Shown one piece after another: positions 1-9,840 of a stretch of 64,000 nucleotides of DNA. Within the stretch, counting starts at the first letter, position 1, and each line of letters starts with the position of its first letter. The notes under the pieces were generated by a model. That model did not search any database. It had not been told where the DNA came from and was given only the letters and a program-made list of their open reading frames with translations. The DNA is from Betaproteobacteria bacterium (GTDB lineage: Bacteria > Pseudomonadota > Gammaproteobacteria > Burkholderiales > Casimicrobiaceae): positions 1-64,000 of the forward strand of contig JAOUIA010000010.1 in the NCBI GenBank assembly GCA_029884335.1, in the 5' to 3' direction. Position numbers and translations under genes: made by a program.

Positions 1-292
1 GCTGGTCAAGGCGGGACAGGCCATCTGGCGAGGAGGCGACACGGCGTCCGGCGTGCCCGCGTGCTCGTCGTGCCACGGCCCGTCCGGCGCGGGCATCCCG
101 AAGAGCTACCCGCGCCTGGCCGGGCAGTACGCCGACTACACGTACGCGCAGCTGCGCGCGTTCAAGACCGGGGAGCGGGCCGCCGACAAGGGCGGCAAGG
201 ACGTCAAGGGCCGCGTGATGGTCGGCGTCGTCGAGCACCTGACCGACGCGCAGATGAAGGCCGTCGCGGAGTACGCCTCGGGGCTGCGCTAG
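1..292 (+). CDS. c-type cytochrome (5'-truncated by window edge)
   Basis: Open frame runs from position 2 (LVKAGQAIWRGGDTASGVPACSSCHGPSGAGIPKSYPRLAGQYADYTYAQL...); CxxCH haem motif; TAG stop at 290-292. Confidence 0.85.
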   Translation, partial: LVKAGQAIWRGGDTASGVPACSSCHGPSGAGIPKSYPRLAGQYADYTYAQLRAFKTGERAADKGGKDVKGRVMVGVVEHLTDAQMKAVAEYASGLR

Positions 293-387
293 CCGGCCGA
301 CGCAAAGCGTGTTCCTGCGCATGGCGATGACCCGAGACGCCTGCGTTGCACGTTTTGCATCGGGGTGAAGCCAGGGCGGCCGCCTAG

Positions 388-604
388 GGAAGCTCTGCGT
401 AACCCGCGGATGCGCGACGCGCTTCCCCGGGACGATGGCTAGGCGCGGTCCGAAGGGCGTGGCAGGCCCCACGCCCAAGGACCGCAACACCGCCAGCGCC
501 CGGGGAAGCACGTCCCGAAGGGCAGCCGAGCGAACTGCACATGATGGATTGCGGACAGTCTTGCATGCGAGGCTGCGCGCGCCGTGAGGTTACGCAGAGG
601 TTCC
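388..604. mobile_element. IS5-type MITE, about 217 bp
   Basis: Terminal inverted repeats GGAAGCTCTGCGTAACC (388-404) and the reverse complement of GGTTACGCAGAGGTTCC (588-604), 16/17 matching; flanked by direct CTAG at 384-387 and 605-608, fitting the YTAR target of the IS5 group; no transposase inside. Confidence 0.8.
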
Positions 605-776
605 CTAGGGGCGGCCCGGCGGCGGCCGCCGGAAACTGCACGCAACAACGCGCGCGACGCGGTGCCGCAAGCCCGTTGGAGCCGCTTCGCATTGAGTTCC
701 TCGGCGCGGTTCGTTCCCGTCCCTGCGGGCGGCCCGGCCGCAAGCCGCGCCGCCCGCGGCTCTTCCGGAGTTCCCC

Positions 777-1616
777 GTGACCGACGTCGCCGTGGTCTCG
801 CTGCACCTGTACCCGGTGAAGAGCTGCCGCGCGATCGATGTTCCGCGCGCGACGGTCGCCACGACGGGCCTCGCCGTCGCAGGGGCGCGCGACCGCGAGT
901 GGATGGTCGTCGACGCGCAAGGGCGCTTCGTCACGCAGCGCGAGCACCCGCGCATGGCGCTGATCGAGCCGCTCGTCGAGGACGGAACGCTGCGGCTGCG
1001 CGTGCCCGGCAGCGAGCCGCCGGTGTTGCGCGCGCAGGGCGATGCGCGGGAGGTCGTCGTCTGGCGCTCGTCGGTCCGCGGCTTCGACGCGGGCGACGAC
1101 GCCGCGGCGGCGCTCTCGACGTTTCTCGGCGCCGACGTGCGCCTGGTGCGCTTCGACGACGCGCTGCCGCGGGCGTGCAATCCCGACCACGCCGGCGAGT
1201 CGGGCGCGGCGACGCTGTTCGCGGACGGCTACCCGTTGCTGGTGATCGGGCAGGCGTCGCTCGACGGCCTGAACGAGCGGCTGGCGACGCGGGGCTTTCC
1301 CGCGGTGCCGATGAACCGCTTCCGCCCGAACGTCGTCGTCGCGGGACTCGAGCCGCACGGCGAGGATCGCGTCGACCGGCTCGTCTTCGGCGACGTCGTG
1401 CTGCGGCCGGTCAAGCCGTGCACGCGCTGCGTGGTCACGACCACCGACCAGGCAAGCGGGGAACGCTACGCCGAGCCGCTGCGCACGCTGGCGACCTACC
1501 GCCGCGACGAGCGCTTCGGCGGGGTCACGTTCGGCGTGAACGCGATCATCGCGTCCGGGGCAGGCGGCAGCCTGGCCGCGGGCATGCGCGGCACGGCGGG
1601 CCCGGACGTCAGGTGA
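777..1616 (+). CDS. MOSC domain protein (YcbX-like)
   Basis: N-terminal MOSC_N-like 'LHLYPVKSCRAIDV' and C-terminal '...RLVFGDVVLRPVKPCTRCVVTTTDQASGE...'. Confidence 0.88.
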   Translation: MTDVAVVSLHLYPVKSCRAIDVPRATVATTGLAVAGARDREWMVVDAQGRFVTQREHPRMALIEPLVEDGTLRLRVPGSEPPVLRAQGDAREVVVWRSSVRGFDAGDDAAAALSTFLGADVRLVRFDDALPRACNPDHAGESGAATLFADGYPLLVIGQASLDGLNERLATRGFPAVPMNRFRPNVVVAGLEPHGEDRVDRLVFGDVVLRPVKPCTRCVVTTTDQASGERYAEPLRTLATYRRDERFGGVTFGVNAIIASGAGGSLAAGMRGTAGPDVR

Positions 1617-3540
1617 TCGGGTCGGTCGGCGCGCACATGATGACGCTGTCCGGGCCGTAGCCTTCGCCGATCCAGGCCGGGTCGGCGCGCATCTCGTTGC
1701 GCAGCGTCACCTCGGGCGTGTAGCGGTGGTTCAGCAGGCCCGGGTTGAAGAAGCGCCACAGCGCTCGCGTCCCCGCAGGGCACGCCCCGCTCACCGGGTG
1801 GGGCAGCGCGATGTGGAACACCGCCGGGCTCTCGTGGATCCAGGTGCCCGCGTACCGCTCGCCCACGCGCGCGCACTCGGCAGGGTCGGCCGAGTAGAAG
1901 TGCGAGTTGCCGACCGCGGGCGTGAGGTAGTAGCGGCACACCGGGCTCGCGCCGGGACGCGGCGCGTCGTAGGCGAGGAAGCGCACGCCGGTGCGCTCCC
2001 AGCCGGCGATGGCGCCGGAGTCGAGCGCTTCGACCTCGCCCGGGTCGGCCGTGATGAAGTAGTGCCGCAGCCCGGCGTGGTAGTACTCGACGACAGCCCT
2101 GCGGCCCTCCGGGTTCGGCGCGTCGGGCGTGAGGTACTGGCGCACGAGCGGCAGCATGACGTCGAGCCGCGAGTAGTAGTCGGGGCCGGAGCGGTTGCTG
2201 CACGAGGCCTCGCCGCCGAAGAGCGCGCCGCGCAGCTCGTAGTAGCCGCCCTCCGGCAGGAACGTGTACAGCCCCGAGCCCGACGAGCCGACTTCCGTGG
2301 TGCCCTGGCTCCACTGCACCCTGACGAAGCTCGAGCCGTCCGAATACGACTGGTAGCCCGTCGTCGAGCCCTGGCTGAACTTCGCGAGGTCGCCGTTCGG
2401 GTGGTGCAGGCCCGTGGCCACGGCGAGCGCCGGCACCGGCTCGGCGCGCCACGCCGAAAAGAACACGCCCGCGGGAGGCGCCCGGTTCAGGCGCAGCAGC
2501 GCGTAGTCCCAGTCGTCGCTCCGCGCGAGCAGCGCCGCGCCGCCACCCTGCAGCACGTACGCCGGCGTCGCGGTGCTCCCGCAGGATTGCGCCCTGAAGA
2601 ACCAGTAGACGCTGATCGTCCCCGCCTCGAACGCCGACTCGATGCAGTGGGCGGAGGTCAGGAGGTATGGCACGAACGAGTTCACCGAGTCGTTGAGCAG
2701 CGCTGCGCTGCACGCGTACGTGAACCCGTTGCGGTCGCCGAACACGATCTTGCCGAGGCTGTTGGCCGCCTGCTGCAGGGCGGTCGACGGCGACACGCAC
2801 GCAACGTCCGCGTTGCACGTTCCCGACATCCCAATGTCGGAGAGTCGCTTCGCCATCGCGTCGCGCAGGGCGACGCCGGCCGCCGTCAGGCGCGACGCCG
2901 TGCCGAGGACGAGCGCACCGTCGGCGATCGACGCGCCGGCCGGCGCGCTCACCTCGACGATCGCGGTGTCGCCCTCGAGCACAGGGGTCGCGAACGCGCC
3001 GTCCCGAGCGACCGCACCGGCGATCTCGTCCGCCGGGTAGGGGCCGTGCACCGTTGCGCCCGGCGCGCTGCCGGCGAAGCGCAGCGCGAACCCGGCGCCC
3101 TGCACCGAGAGGGCAAGCCGCAGGCCCGCCGCGCCCGGCGAGCGCACTTCGACGCGCGCCGTCCGCGCCCCGTCGGCGGACTCGTGCCACGCGAGCCCTG
3201 CGAGCGCCACCGCGCGAGAGGACTCCGGCACCTCGCGCGGGAAGCCGATCACGAGGGGGCGCTGCTTCGACGGCGACGCTGCGTCGGCCCGCGCGGCCGC
3301 TGCAGCACCTCCCGCCCGCTGCGCACGGAATTCGGTCGCCGGTTCGGGCAAGTCGATGCGCAGCGCGGGGGTGGAAACCACGGCAAGCGTCGCCACGGAC
3401 TTCTGTGCGACCGTCGCCGGGCGGTACTCGGCCGGCGGCACCGCATTCACGGCGCCGGTAACGCTCGCCGCGCCCGCCGTCCCCATCCCCAGTGCCGCCG
3501 CCGCGATCAAGCGGCCGATTCGCGCCAATCGTTGTTCCAT
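1609..3540 (-). CDS. secreted trypsin-like serine protease with C-terminal DUF5648-like repeats
   Basis: Signal-like N-terminus MEQRLARIGRLIAAAALGMGTAGA; triad contexts LLTSAHCI / DWDYALLRL / GSSGSGLYT; C-terminal repeats 'YYHAGLRHYFITADPGE', 'CRYYLTPAVGNSHFYSADPAEC', 'LWRFFNPGLLNHRYT'. Confidence 0.75.
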   Translation of the reverse strand: MEQRLARIGRLIAAAALGMGTAGAASVTGAVNAVPPAEYRPATVAQKSVATLAVVSTPALRIDLPEPATEFRAQRAGGAAAAARADAASPSKQRPLVIGFPREVPESSRAVALAGLAWHESADGARTARVEVRSPGAAGLRLALSVQGAGFALRFAGSAPGATVHGPYPADEIAGAVARDGAFATPVLEGDTAIVEVSAPAGASIADGALVLGTASRLTAAGVALRDAMAKRLSDIGMSGTCNADVACVSPSTALQQAANSLGKIVFGDRNGFTYACSAALLNDSVNSFVPYLLTSAHCIESAFEAGTISVYWFFRAQSCGSTATPAYVLQGGGAALLARSDDWDYALLRLNRAPPAGVFFSAWRAEPVPALAVATGLHHPNGDLAKFSQGSTTGYQSYSDGSSFVRVQWSQGTTEVGSSGSGLYTFLPEGGYYELRGALFGGEASCSNRSGPDYYSRLDVMLPLVRQYLTPDAPNPEGRRAVVEYYHAGLRHYFITADPGEVEALDSGAIAGWERTGVRFLAYDAPRPGASPVCRYYLTPAVGNSHFYSADPAECARVGERYAGTWIHESPAVFHIALPHPVSGACPAGTRALWRFFNPGLLNHRYTPEVTLRNEMRADPAWIGEGYGPDSVIMCAPTDPIT

Positions 3541-3590
3541 CGACTCCCGCCTGTGCCGTCGCCTGCCCCGAATGAGATCAGCGCGGCCGC

Positions 3591-4466
3591 CTAAGGTTCC
3601 ACCGGCTCGGCCGGGCTGCGCAGGCACTCGGCGAGCGCTTCGCGCCAGTCAGGCAGCGCGAAGCCGAACGCGCGCTCGAACTTCCCCGTCGCCAGCACGC
3701 CGTAGGCCGGTCGCCGCGCCGGCGTGGGGTAGTCGCGCGTGGCGATCGGCACCACGCGCGGCCGCGGCACGTCGCCGAGGATCGCCCGCGCGAACCCGTG
3801 CCACGTCGTGCTGCCGCGCGACGACAGGTGATAGAGGCCGCAGCGCTCGCGCAGCTCGTCGCGTCCCTCCGCGAGCACGCGCGCGGTGGCGCGGGCGAGC
3901 GCGCGGCTCCAGTTCGGCACGCCCACCTGGTCGTCGACGACGCGAAGTTCCTCGCGCTCCGCAGCCAGCCTCCGGATCGTCAGCAGGAAGTTCGCGCCCG
4001 AGAGCCCGTACACCCAGCTCGTGCGGAATACGAGCGCCTCGGCGCCGCTCGCGGCGATCGCCTGCTCGCCGGCGAGCTTGCTCGCGCCGTAGACGGACAG
4101 CGGCCCCGTCGGCGCGTCCTCCGCGTAGGGCTGCGCCGCGCCTCCGTCGAAGACGTAGTCCGTCGAGTAGTGCACGACGAGCGCGCCCAGCCGCTTCGCC
4201 TCCTCGGCGATCACGCCCGGCGCGACCGCATTGACGGCGAACGCGAGGTCGCGCTCGCGCTCCGCGCGATCCACCGCCGTGTAGGCGCCCGCGTTCACGA
4301 CGATCGCCGGCGCGACCTCGCGCATCTTCGCGACGATGGCGTCCGGCGAAGCGAGGTCGAGCGAGGCGCGCCCGGCGGCCACCACGCGGCCGAGCGGCGC
4401 CAGCAGCGGCCGCAGCTCGGCGCCGACCTGCCCGCCGGCGCCGGTGAGGAGGATCGTCTTACGGAT
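3591..4466 (-). CDS. rfbD: dTDP-4-dehydrorhamnose reductase (start codon uncertain)
   Basis: RmlD-like 'TILLTGAGGQVGAELRPLL...VNAGAYTAVDRAE...HYSTDYVFDG...YGASKLAGE...FRTSWVYG'; last gene of rfbBACD; the listed GTG start at 4385 would remove the Rossmann motif. Confidence 0.85.
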   Translation of the reverse strand: MRKTILLTGAGGQVGAELRPLLAPLGRVVAAGRASLDLASPDAIVAKMREVAPAIVVNAGAYTAVDRAERERDLAFAVNAVAPGVIAEEAKRLGALVVHYSTDYVFDGGAAQPYAEDAPTGPLSVYGASKLAGEQAIAASGAEALVFRTSWVYGLSGANFLLTIRRLAAEREELRVVDDQVGVPNWSRALARATARVLAEGRDELRERCGLYHLSSRGSTTWHGFARAILGDVPRPRVVPIATRDYPTPARRPAYGVLATGKFERAFGFALPDWREALAECLRSPAEPVEP

Positions 4467-5004
4467 AGGTCTCTGCCTGCGCGAGGAGCGGCGCGGCCGC
4501 GTCCTTCGCGGAAACGACGGGAGCCGCGCCGGCGAGTGGCCAGGCGATCGCGAGCCGCGGGTCGTCCCACCGGATCGCGCGCTCGTGCTCCGGCGCGTAG
4601 TACGCCGTCGCCTTGTAGAGGAAGTCGGCGTACTCCGAGAGGACGAGGAAGCCGTGCGCGAAGCCGGGCGGGATCCACATCATCCGCTTGTTCTCCGCCG
4701 ACAGCACCTCGCCCACGGCGCGGCCGAACGTCGGCGAAGAGCGCCGCAGGTCCACCGCGACGTCGTAGACCTCGCCGGCGACCGCACGCACCAGCTTCCC
4801 CTGCGGCTCGCGGACCTGGTAGTGCAGCCCGCGCAAAACGCCGCGCCGCGAGCGCGAGTGGTTGTCCTGCACGAACGCCGCCTCGATGCCGGCCTGCGCG
4901 AACGCCCGCGCGTTCCACGACTCGAGGAAGAAGCCGCGCTCGTCGCCGAACACCTTCGGCTCGACGACGCGGACGTCGGGAATCGCCGTCGCGCGGACCT
5001 GCAT
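4459..5004 (-). CDS. rfbC: dTDP-4-dehydrorhamnose 3,5-epimerase
   Basis: 'VFGDERGFFLESWNARAFAQAGI...FVQDNHSRSRRGVLRGLHYQ...WIPPGFAHGF'; ATGA overlap with rfbA. Confidence 0.95.
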   Translation of the reverse strand: MQVRATAIPDVRVVEPKVFGDERGFFLESWNARAFAQAGIEAAFVQDNHSRSRRGVLRGLHYQVREPQGKLVRAVAGEVYDVAVDLRRSSPTFGRAVGEVLSAENKRMMWIPPGFAHGFLVLSEYADFLYKATAYYAPEHERAIRWDDPRLAIAWPLAGAAPVVSAKDAAAPLLAQAETYP

Positions 5005-5900
5005 CAGCCGATGACCGGGTCGGAGAGCAGGCCGAGGAGGTAACGGCCGTAGCTGCTCTTGCCCAGCGCCGCGCCCAGCCGCTCGAGCGCGGCCGCGTCG
5101 ATCCAGCCGAGCCGATAGGCGATCTCCTCGGGGCAGGCGATCTTCAGTCCCTGCCGGCGCTCGATCGTCTCGATGTACTGCGAGGCCTCCAGCAGCGACT
5201 CGTGCGTGCCGGTGTCGAGCCACGCCATGCCGCGCCCCATCAGCTCGCAGGAGAGCTCCCCCCACGCGAGGTAGCGTCGGTTGACGTCGGTGATCTCGAG
5301 TTCGCCGCGCGCGGAGGGCTTGAGCTCGCGCGCGACGTCGAGCACGCGGTTGTCGTAGAAGTAGAGGCCGGTCACGGCGTAGCGCGACTTCGGCTGCTTC
5401 GGCTTCTCCTCGAGGCTCACCACGCGGCCGCCCGCGTCGAACTCCGCCACGCCGTAGCGCTCGGGGTCCGCGACCGCGTAGGCGAAGACCGTGGCGCCGG
5501 ACTCGCGCGCGTTGGCGCGCGCGAGCTGGACGTGCAGGTCGTGGCCGTAGAAGATGTTGTCGCCGAGCACCAGCGCGGAGGCGTCGCGCCCCACGAAGTC
5601 GCGGCCGATGACGAACGCCTGCGCGAGCCCGTCGGGGGACGGCTGCACGGCGTAGGAGATGTCGAGCCCCCACTTCGCGCCGTCGCCGAGCAGCTGCGCG
5701 AAGCGCGGCGTGTCCTCGGGCGTGCTGATCAGCAGGATGTCGCGGATCCCCGCGAGCATCAGCGTGGTCAGCGGGTAGTAGATCATCGGCTTGTCGTACA
5801 CCGGCAGCAGCTGCTTGCTCACCACCTGCGTGACCGGGTAGAGCCGCGTGCCCGAACCGCCGGCGAGAACGATCCCCTTGCGCCGTCCGCTCGCGCTCAC
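5004..5900 (-). CDS. rfbA: glucose-1-phosphate thymidylyltransferase
   Basis: '[49 protein letters not shown]'; GTG start overlapping the rfbB stop. Confidence 0.95.
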   Translation of the reverse strand: MSASGRRKGIVLAGGSGTRLYPVTQVVSKQLLPVYDKPMIYYPLTTLMLAGIRDILLISTPEDTPRFAQLLGDGAKWGLDISYAVQPSPDGLAQAFVIGRDFVGRDASALVLGDNIFYGHDLHVQLARANARESGATVFAYAVADPERYGVAEFDAGGRVVSLEEKPKQPKSRYAVTGLYFYDNRVLDVARELKPSARGELEITDVNRRYLAWGELSCELMGRGMAWLDTGTHESLLEASQYIETIERRQGLKIACPEEIAYRLGWIDAAALERLGAALGKSSYGRYLLGLLSDPVIG

Positions 5901-6955
5901 TTGGCCGCCTCCGCGTACTGCTCGGCGATCCACCGCCGGTAGTCGCCGCTCTGCACGCTGTCGAGCCAGCTCGCGTTGTCGAGGTACCAGCGCACCGTGC
6001 GCTCGAGCCCCGTGGCGAACGTCTCCGCCGGCGTCCAGCCGAGCTCGCCGCGGATCTTGCGAGCGTCGATCGCGTAGCGGCGGTCGTGGCCGGGGCGGTC
6101 GCGCACGAACGCGATCTGGGAGGCGTAGTCGCGCCCCGGCCGCAGCTGCGCGAGCGTCGCGCAGATCGCCTTCACCACGTCGAGGTTGCGCATCTCGGCG
6201 TCGCCGCCGACGTTGTAGACCTCGCCGACGCGGCCGCGCTCCAGCACCGCGCGGATGGCGCTGCAGTGGTCGCCGACGTACAGCCAGTCGCGCACCTGCG
6301 CGCCGTCGCCGTAGACCGGGAGCGGCTTGCCCGCGAGCGCGTTGACGATCATCAGCGGGATCAGCTTCTCGGGGAACTGGCGCGGGCCGTAGTTGTTCGA
6401 GCAGTTCGTGGTCAGCACCGGCAGCCCGTAGGTGTGGTGCCACGCGCGCACGAAGTGGTCGGAGGCGGCCTTCGACGCCGAGTAGGGGCTGTTCGGCGCG
6501 TAGGCGGTCGTCTCGCTGAACGCGGGATCGCGCGGCCCCAGCGAGCCGTAGACCTCGTCGGTGGAAACATGCAGGAAGCGGAAGCGCTCGCGCTCGCCGC
6601 CTTCGAGCGTGCCGAAGTAGCCGCGCACCGACTCGAGCAGGCTGAACGTGCCGGCGACGTTCGTCTCGACGAACGCCGCGGGGCCGTGGATCGAGCGGTC
6701 GACGTGGGACTCGGCGGCGAAGTTGACGACCGCGCGCGGCCGGTGCGTGGCGAGGAGCTGCCCGACCAGCGCCGCGTCGCCGATGTCGCCGCGCACGAAG
6801 ACGTGGCGGCGGTCGCCTTCGATCGGCGCGAGGTTGCCGAGGTTGCCCGCGTAGGTGAGCTTGTCGAGATTGACGACCGGCTCGCCGGTCGCGACGAGCC
6901 AGTCGAGCACGAAGTTCGCGCCGATGAATCCGGCGCCGCCGGTGACGAGGATCAT
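5897..6955 (-). CDS. rfbB: dTDP-glucose 4,6-dehydratase
   Basis: '[20 protein letters not shown]...[10 protein letters not shown]...[34 protein letters not shown]'. Confidence 0.96.
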   Translation of the reverse strand: MILVTGGAGFIGANFVLDWLVATGEPVVNLDKLTYAGNLGNLAPIEGDRRHVFVRGDIGDAALVGQLLATHRPRAVVNFAAESHVDRSIHGPAAFVETNVAGTFSLLESVRGYFGTLEGGERERFRFLHVSTDEVYGSLGPRDPAFSETTAYAPNSPYSASKAASDHFVRAWHHTYGLPVLTTNCSNNYGPRQFPEKLIPLMIVNALAGKPLPVYGDGAQVRDWLYVGDHCSAIRAVLERGRVGEVYNVGGDAEMRNLDVVKAICATLAQLRPGRDYASQIAFVRDRPGHDRRYAIDARKIRGELGWTPAETFATGLERTVRWYLDNASWLDSVQSGDYRRWIAEQYAEAAK

Positions 6956-6986
6956 GGACGAACGCGCGCTGTCGGCAAGGCGCCCG

Positions 6987-6992
6987 ATTCTA
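6987..6992 (-). promoter_or_regulatory. candidate extended -10 (TGCTAGAAT) for rfbB
   Basis: Minus strand reads GATGCTAGAATCGG, about 32 nt upstream of the rfbB start; no clear -35. Confidence 0.5.
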
Positions 6993-7003
6993 GCATCCGC
7001 CTG

Positions 7004-8005
7004 TCAGCGGACGCCGTGGTAGTCGCGATACCAGGCGACGAAACGCTCGAGCCCGGCGGCGAGCGGGGTGTGCGGCGCGAAGCCGGTCGCCTGCCGCAGG
7101 CGCGAGGTGTCGGCGTAGGTCGCCTCGACGTCTCCCGGCTGCATCGGCAGCAACTCGCGCCGCGCGCTGCGCCCGAGCAGCCGCTCGAGGATCGCGATGA
7201 ACTCGTCGAGCTCGACCGCGTCGTGGTTGCCGATGTTGTAGATCGCATACGGCGCACCCGAGGGCGGCGCGGCGGCCGGGGGCAGGACGAGGACGCGCAG
7301 CACGCCCTCGACGATGTCGTCGACGTAGGTGAAGTCGCGGCGCATGCGGCCGTGGTTGAACACCCTGATCGGCTCGCCGGCGAGGATGGCGCTGGTGAAG
7401 AGCCACGCCGCCATGTCCGGCCGCCCCCACGGTCCGTACACCGTGAAGAAGCGCAGGCCCGTCGTCGGCAGCCGATAGAGGTGGCTGTACGTGTGAGCGG
7501 CGAGCTCGTTGGCCTTCTTCGTCGCCGCATACAGGCTGACGGGATGGTCGACGCGCTGGTCCTCGCTGAACGGCAGCACGTGGTTCGCGCCGTAGACCGA
7601 CGACGACGAGGCGTAGGCGAGGTGCGCGACGCCGGCGTGCCGGCAGCCCTCGAGCACGTGGCCGAACGCGACGACGTTGTTGCGGTAGTAGGCGAGCGGG
7701 TTGACCAGCGAGTAGCGCACCCCCGCCTGCGCGGCGAGGTGCAGCACGTGGGTGAAGCCGCCGCCGGCAAAGAGCTCCGCGGCGGGGCCCGGCTCGGCGA
7801 GGTCGAGACGGCGCAGGGCGAATGCGCGCTCGCCCGCCAGCGTGGCGACGCGCGCCTCCTTGAGCCGCACGTCGTAGTACGGGTCGAAGCTGTCGACACC
7901 GGTGACGCGGGCGCCCGCGGCCAGCAGCGCGCGCGCGCAGTGCATGCCGATGAAGCCGGCCGCGCCGGTCACCAGCACGTGCATCCCGCGCGCGTCGACG
8001 CTCAC
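7004..8005 (-). CDS. NAD-dependent epimerase, UDP-glucuronate 4-epimerase-like
   Basis: 'MHVLVTGAAGFIGMHCARALLAAGARVTGVDSFDPYYDVRLKEARV...YASSSSVYG...YAATKKANELAAHTYSHLYRLPTTGLRFFTVYGPWGRPDMA'; GTG at 8005 or ATG at 7984. Confidence 0.85.
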   Translation of the reverse strand: MSVDARGMHVLVTGAAGFIGMHCARALLAAGARVTGVDSFDPYYDVRLKEARVATLAGERAFALRRLDLAEPGPAAELFAGGGFTHVLHLAAQAGVRYSLVNPLAYYRNNVVAFGHVLEGCRHAGVAHLAYASSSSVYGANHVLPFSEDQRVDHPVSLYAATKKANELAAHTYSHLYRLPTTGLRFFTVYGPWGRPDMAAWLFTSAILAGEPIRVFNHGRMRRDFTYVDDIVEGVLRVLVLPPAAAPPSGAPYAIYNIGNHDAVELDEFIAILERLLGRSARRELLPMQPGDVEATYADTSRLRQATGFAPHTPLAAGLERFVAWYRDYHGVR

Positions 8006-8772
8006 GGCTGCACCCTCCTCCGGTTGAGCGCGCTCAGCTTGACGTACTTGAGGAAGCTCGCGAACGCGCCGATCGCGACGTGCGCGAACCCGGCCGCGCC
8101 GTCGAGGAAGCCCAGCTTCAGCACGTAGAAGCGCAGGAAGCGTGCGATCGGCGCCAGCGCGATGCGCGCCGCGGAAGCCTGCTCGCCGCGCGCGTGCATC
8201 GCTTCGGCCTGCAGCGACGTGTAGCGGTTCTGCTTGGCGACGTAGTCCGCGATCGAATCGGCCGAGTCGTGCAGCAGGTCGCCGGCGAGCCGCCCGACGG
8301 CGCCGTCCGCCACGACGTGCTCGTGGACGGGATCGTCGGTCCAGCGCGCGCGGCGACGGTCGAACAGCCGCACGTTCCAGTCCGGGTAGCCTTCGCCGTG
8401 CGCGAGCCAGCGGCCGAGGAAGCGGTTGCGCCGCGCGACCGCGTAGGCGGGGGCGGAAGGCGCGCCGGAGGCGAACAGCGCGGCCACCGCCGCGACGAGC
8501 TCCGGGGTCGCGCGCTCGTCGGCGTCCATGCACATCACCCAGTCGTGCGCCGCCGCGTCGACGGCGAACCGCTTCTGCGCGCCGAACCCGAGCCACTCCT
8601 GCCGCAGCACGCGGGCGCCCCGGGCGCGCGCGATTTCCACGGTATCATCGGCGCTGCCCGAATCGACGACGAGCGCCTCGCCTGCGAGCGGGAACGACGC
8701 GAGGCACTGCGCGATCCCGGCGGCGGCGTCGCGCGTGATGACCACCAGCGAGAGGGGAAGCGTGTCTGCCAT
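8002..8772 (-). CDS. glycosyltransferase family 2 (LPS-core type)
   Basis: 'LSLVVITRDAAAGIAQCLASF...ALVVDSGSADDTVEIARARGARVLRQEWLGFGAQKRFAV...DWVMCMDADER'. Confidence 0.87.
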   Translation of the reverse strand: MADTLPLSLVVITRDAAAGIAQCLASFPLAGEALVVDSGSADDTVEIARARGARVLRQEWLGFGAQKRFAVDAAAHDWVMCMDADERATPELVAAVAALFASGAPSAPAYAVARRNRFLGRWLAHGEGYPDWNVRLFDRRRARWTDDPVHEHVVADGAVGRLAGDLLHDSADSIADYVAKQNRYTSLQAEAMHARGEQASAARIALAPIARFLRFYVLKLGFLDGAAGFAHVAIGAFASFLKYVKLSALNRRRVQP

Positions 8773-8868
8773 GCGCGACCGGGGGCGGCGCCGCGCACCC
8801 GGGCGCGGGCCCTGCGCGAGGCGTGCCGATGGCGCCGCATTCTACGTCACTCCCCGATTGAGCCGGCC

Positions 8869-9840
8869 TTGAGCGCGATCCTCGTCGTCCGCCCCAGCTC
8901 GCTCGGCGACGTCGTCCACGCGCTTTCGCTGGTCGCGGACGCGCGCGCGGCGCGCCCCGAGCTCGCGATCGACTGGGTGGCGGAGGAGGCGTTCGTCGAC
9001 CTGCCCGCGATGTGCGCCGACGTGCGCCGCGTCGTGCCGCTCGCCCTGCGCCGCTGGAAGCGCGCGCCGCTTCGGCCTGCGCACTGGCGCGAGCTCGCCC
9101 GCCTGCGCGCGCTGCTGCGCGAGGAGCGCTACGAGGCGATCCTCGACCTGCAGGAGCAGGTGAAGGGCGGCTTCGTCGCGCGCCTGGCGCGGGGCAGGCG
9201 GCACGGCTTCGACCGCGCGAGCATCCGCGAACCCGTGGCCGCGCTGTTCGACGACGTGCACCACGCCGTGCCGCGCGGGCTCCACTTCGCGGCGCGCTGC
9301 CGGATGCTCGCCGGCCGGGCGCTGGGCTACGAGCCGGAGGGTGCGCCGCGCTGGCGTTTCGCTCCGCCGCCGCCGGACGCGGCGCTCGCCGCCCGCCCGT
9401 ACGTCGTGGCCGTGCACGCGACCTCGCGCGCGACCAAGCTGTGGCCCGAGGAGCGCTGGCACGCGCTGCTCAAGGGCTTCGCGCAGGCCGGCCTCGCCGT
9501 CCTGTTGCCGTGGGGCAGCGACGCCGAGCGCGAGCGCAGCGAGCGGCTCGCGAGCGGCGTCGACGGCGCGCGAGTCCCGCCGCGCCAGCCGCTCGCCGCG
9601 ATGGCGGGGCTGCTGGCGCGCGCGGAGCTCGCCGTCGGCGTGGACACCGGGCTCACGCACCTCGCCGCCGCGCTGGGAACGCCGACGATCGCGCTGTTCA
9701 CCGTCACCGATCCTGCGGGCGCGGGCGTGGCGATCGCGGGCGGCCACGCGCGCGACCTCGGCGGCAACGGTGACGTGCCGTCGCTCGACGACGCGCGACG
9801 AGCCGCCGGCGCGTTGCTGCGCGCGGCGCCGCGCTGCTGA
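8869..9840 (+). CDS. waaC: lipopolysaccharide heptosyltransferase I
   Basis: TTG start 'LSAILVVRPSSLGDVVHALSLVADARAARPELAIDWVAEEAFVDLP...VAVGVDTGLTHLAAALGTPTIALF'-type GT9; TGATG overlap with waaA. Confidence 0.9.
   Translation: MSAILVVRPSSLGDVVHALSLVADARAARPELAIDWVAEEAFVDLPAMCADVRRVVPLALRRWKRAPLRPAHWRELARLRALLREERYEAILDLQEQVKGGFVARLARGRRHGFDRASIREPVAALFDDVHHAVPRGLHFAARCRMLAGRALGYEPEGAPRWRFAPPPPDAALAARPYVVAVHATSRATKLWPEERWHALLKGFAQAGLAVLLPWGSDAERERSERLASGVDGARVPPRQPLAAMAGLLARAELAVGVDTGLTHLAAALGTPTIALFTVTDPAGAGVAIAGGHARDLGGNGDVPSLDDARRAAGALLRAAPRC

Noticed and set aside
384-1358. 324-aa minus-strand ORF as a transposase inside the MITE
   Set aside because: Runs antisense through the MOSC gene and has no DDE motif; the element is non-autonomous
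1726-3594. 622-aa plus-strand ORF opposite the protease
   Set aside because: Antisense low-complexity translation; protease frame has clear signal peptide and triad
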